Part shown: piece by piece, positions 60,936 to 64,000 of the stretch
Numbering within the stretch: the stretch's first letter is position 1
Layout of the letters: every line of letters begins with the position of its first letter
Program-made: the position numbers and the translations under genes
NCBI RefSeq assembly: GCF_018691265.1
Contig: NW_024881327.1
Coordinates: 23,987,936-24,051,935 of the forward strand
DNA from: Tyto alba
Taxonomy: Eukaryota > Chordata > Aves > Strigiformes > Tytonidae
Length of the DNA stretch: 64,000 nucleotides
Direction: 5' to 3'
Notes under the pieces: model-generated
The model's input: the letters and a program-made list of their open reading frames with translations, nothing else
The model's database searches: none
Told to the model about the DNA's origin: nothing

Positions 60936-63004
60936 AGTGCATTCACTTGGTTGTCTTGTGTGTTCAAGTTTTCTTTTTATTGTTATATTGATGCCTGGTG
61001 TAATCTTTCAGACATTTCAATAAAATACTGAATTTGAAAAAAGCCTTAGACAGCATTGAAGCAAATGCCTTGCACACTTCCATTGTCATCTCCGTGGCAA
61101 ATCTGCTGAACAAGTTTCAGCAAAGCATGAGTTTATTCCACAGCTAGACAGTAATGATAAGAATCTGAATAAGAAACAATAGAACTCAAGATACTGAGGT
61201 ATTAAATTAATTTCACTTACTCCTGTTGCTACCCAACACAGTAACAGGATTTTTAAAAAGTATTAATTGGATTACAGGAAGAAAATGCATGCTGGCTCTA
61301 GCTTTTTTAATTTCTTTTAGCACTCTGCATGGTCTTGGTTTCTGTTTGGAAGGCTGCAGTCTGAAACTCCCTATGAAACAGAACTCTTTATCTGAGACAT
61401 CTTATATCCATTAAAAATATTCAAGCAAGAACTGTTTTTGCTCAGCAGGACTTGAAGGGCATTGCTAAGAAAATAGAAATTTCTAAATTTATTTAATTTT
61501 ATGTTGAACTGAAGCCATATGTCACAAAGATGAACACATTCTATAGTCACTGAGAGCAGAGCTTTTCCTTTTACACTGATTGAGTTAGTTGAAGTACAGA
61601 TAAATGTACTTAATGAATCTACAGAGACAATGATTCTCTTGTTTTTTTTTTTTTTTGATTCAGAGCAGGATGGTTTCCAAAGGCACTAGTTATCCACTAA
61701 TTCTAATAAAGTCAGCACAAGCTGCCGATATTTCATACTGCTGGAAATAGGGCCATAACAGTTTAGTGAAAAATATATAGCAAGCCTGTTTAAACAAATA
61801 CAGCATAGAACAGTGTTTATCAGATTCTAACAGAGACATTTAGCCAAAAGTCTTATGTAGACTAGCACCACATTTTAATTAGTACATTTATCTATCTATC
61901 ATAATTCTGTGAGCTTCAGAGAAATTACTACATGAATTAATTTAGTTTGCATGCTTTGCAGAAAGTGTAAAAAAGTATCCAGGAGAAAAATATACTCCAC
62001 AGCTAAGAATTCAGAAACAAATAGTTTAAGAAATTCTTCTGGCTTCTTGCCAAGAAAATCTTTGAGACTTCCTATTCCATGTCTGTGTTTAGCAGATGAG
62101 GTGCCATTCTTGTTGTTTGACTTGTGTTTTCTGCTCTGAAGTGCTTGGCACTTCGAAAACTGGTACCTCCTAGTCTCTCGGTGTTTCTGTCTGTGGCATG
62201 TGTTGAGTTGCATCTGTAGACATTCAAGGCAAAAATAAGCTTTTCCTTTACAGTTTACTTTGCTGATTTGGTAACCCTGAGAAAAGGAGGCACGTTCTTT
62301 CTGTACATTAGCAATACAGTTTCCTAATTTTCTCTGGAACAGACCAAAGGGAGTTAAATTGCATAATGGTCTCTGCAGATAAAACAAAGACCCTCAGGTC
62401 TCACCTGTGAATCCTCTCTTGCCTGCAATTCTGATGATGCACTTTTTTCTTGGATATCACCGTGACTGTGAAAAGTTGATGATCCCTTTTAAAGTGAGAG
62501 CATCTCTGGTTACACACAAAGTAAGTAAATACTGTTGCACTGGATGGGCAAAAGTTATATTACATTTATCTTCTATCTCTGTATTCAACTGAAGGCAGGA
62601 ATTCTGTTCTTCGTAAGATTTTAAAGTAAGAAGATTTATCTTTGGGCCTCTTTCAAAGAGATAATACCATTTCATAGAGTTGCATGATATCATATGTATC
62701 CAGAGAAATAATCAATACTATTAAACACTGATAAATACTTTCACAGTACTTTTTACAGTTTAATTTTTTCATTAAAAAAATTTAATGAAGCATTGCTAAG
62801 CTTTCCCTATAAGCTTGTTCTCTTGCTGATACTGTATATTGGAAATAGTCAGTAATGACATAGTGTCACTACTACAAATATGTGTGTTCAACACTTGAAA
62901 ATAAGTCCATGAGGAATTTAATAATATTTTCTAGTGGAATACCTACCCAAGTAAGGACCAGCTTTGTATTTTCTGAGATAGCTACCCTTCATTAAAAAAA
63001 TAAT
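60936..63004. other. Non-coding stretch with the longest open frame of the window
   Basis: The minus-strand frame 61899-62387 is 162 codons and Lys/Arg/Cys-containing, with no domain I recognise. It lacks any visible partner exon, so I do not call it a gene. T15 at 61642-61656 and a short TATC repeat near 61891. Confidence 0.55.
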
Positions 63005-63056
63005 AAAAAAAACCCAACAACAAAAAATCCTAACAAAACAAAAAACAACCAAAACC
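63005..63056. repeat. A/C-rich tract
   Basis: All A or C except T at 63028 and 63031, made of AAAAAC, CAACAAC and AACAAAAC units. It is the complementary type of the T/G-only tracts. Confidence 0.88.
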
Positions 63057-64000
63057 GAAACCTGCAATGATAATGATTCCACAATCAATCTGTGCAATCT
63101 ATTCTCTTACTTCATTGTTCTCTCTTTCTGAAATATTTTCCTAATGACTAACCTAATCTCAAGTATGATCCCTTTCTTTAGCTGTCTGTAAGCACTGACA
63201 AAAGTTTAATTTGGTTTCTCCTTGTAGCTTTCTCCGTATTTGAAGACTCTTGCGCAGTGCCTTGTCAGACTTCAATTCCAAGCTGTCCAGATAGAGATTC
63301 TCATCTTGGTGCCTGTACCTGTAGCACAGTCAGTTCTTGATTTCTGTGAGAATGTATGAAAGGAACTGTCAATATACTGTTCCAGCATGCTAATATACTA
63401 TTCATAATGCCCTACTAGGTAGTACCAGAGTTAAATATTTTAGCTCTGCTGTTAGTTTAAAGAGCAATGGAGTGACAAGTGAAGACTTTTGTTTTCTACT
63501 AAATATCAACTTCTTTTATTCCATATATTTATTGAACCAAAAAGTTTGCACAGAAGTTCTGAGTTAGTTACAACCTGACAGCAAGCTGTTATGGTGCATT
63601 TCTTCTACAGCCTGCTTCTCAGATTGTTACCTAGAGACATTCTGAAAATCTTCTGTGGTCTGGCCTTAAGATGGTACAAAAATATCTTCAAGTTCCTGGC
63701 ATAAATCAATCTGAAGGGAATGTTATTGCAAATAATCATAGCATAACAAAACATGTGTTGTTGATGTTTCTACAGAACTCATAGCTTTCCATCAAGCACA
63801 ACCTCTTTAGTCTTTTGCAAGATAAAAATGATATTAACACCCTTATGTATGCTGGTCTGAGTCTGGAAATAGTTATTCTTGTGAATTTGCCCCAGGAGGG
63901 AATTTACCAGTTTCACGGAAATATGTTCTTCATATCATGGTAGAAAGACTTTCCTTTAGTGCAGCAGGGGTTGAAGGGAAGAAGGGAAAACATGATAGAA
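63057..64000. other. Non-coding stretch to the window end
   Basis: About 940 bases of unique AT-rich DNA. No element, exon or RNA gene recognised. The window is continuous with no N bases. Confidence 0.6.

Noticed and set aside
1..64000. CRISPR arrays, operons, ribosome binding sites, phage or prokaryotic mobile systems
   Set aside because: No regularly spaced repeats and no bacterial gene structure; the repeats present are vertebrate.

Overview
This window looks like a vertebrate, almost certainly avian, gene desert or the interior of a very large intron. It is AT-rich, and I could not recognise any protein-coding exon, tRNA, rRNA or other RNA gene. Open frames on both strands are short; the longest are 162 and 159 codons. 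They have no recognisable domains and are about what chance gives in 64 kb of AT-rich DNA. The avian call rests on interspersed repeats that I recognise from memory of the families, not from a search: CR1 non-LTR retrotransposon fragments with the bird-type 3' end, and two copies of a bird endogenous-retrovirus LTR family.

Layout. From 1 to 5.1 kb there is only AT-rich unique sequence with homopolymers. At about 5.12-5.52 kb lies a plus-strand CR1 3' fragment that still contains an open C-terminal piece of CR1 ORF2. At about 7.57-8.24 kb lies a longer minus-strand CR1 fragment. From 8.2 to 19.7 kb there is unique sequence with two long T/G-only tracts and a near-perfect 31-bp hairpin at 16.36 kb. 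A solo LTR on the plus strand occupies 19,738-20,314. From 20.3 to 45 kb there is unique sequence with simple repeats (A30, T21, T23, T24), a 46-bp-spaced duplication ending in a hairpin (30.35 kb) and an 18-bp direct repeat (39.46 kb). A short minus-strand CR1 scrap lies near 45.2 kb, and a likely ancient L3/L2-type element tail near 46.7-46.9 kb. A second solo LTR of the same family, on the minus strand, fills 49,022-49,574 and is bounded by a perfect 5-bp target-site duplication. The remainder to 64 kb is unique AT-rich DNA with purine, A/C and T/G tracts and one strong G-rich run at 57.3 kb.

No genes work together here. The only biology I can support is transposable-element history. CR1 copies inserted in both orientations. 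Two ERV insertions collapsed to solo LTRs, and each copy has since lost different promoter or polyadenylation signals. I looked for an undescribed system and did not find one. The best leads are small DNA-structure features (hairpin, G-rich run, T/G-only tracts) and the LTR regulatory remnants.
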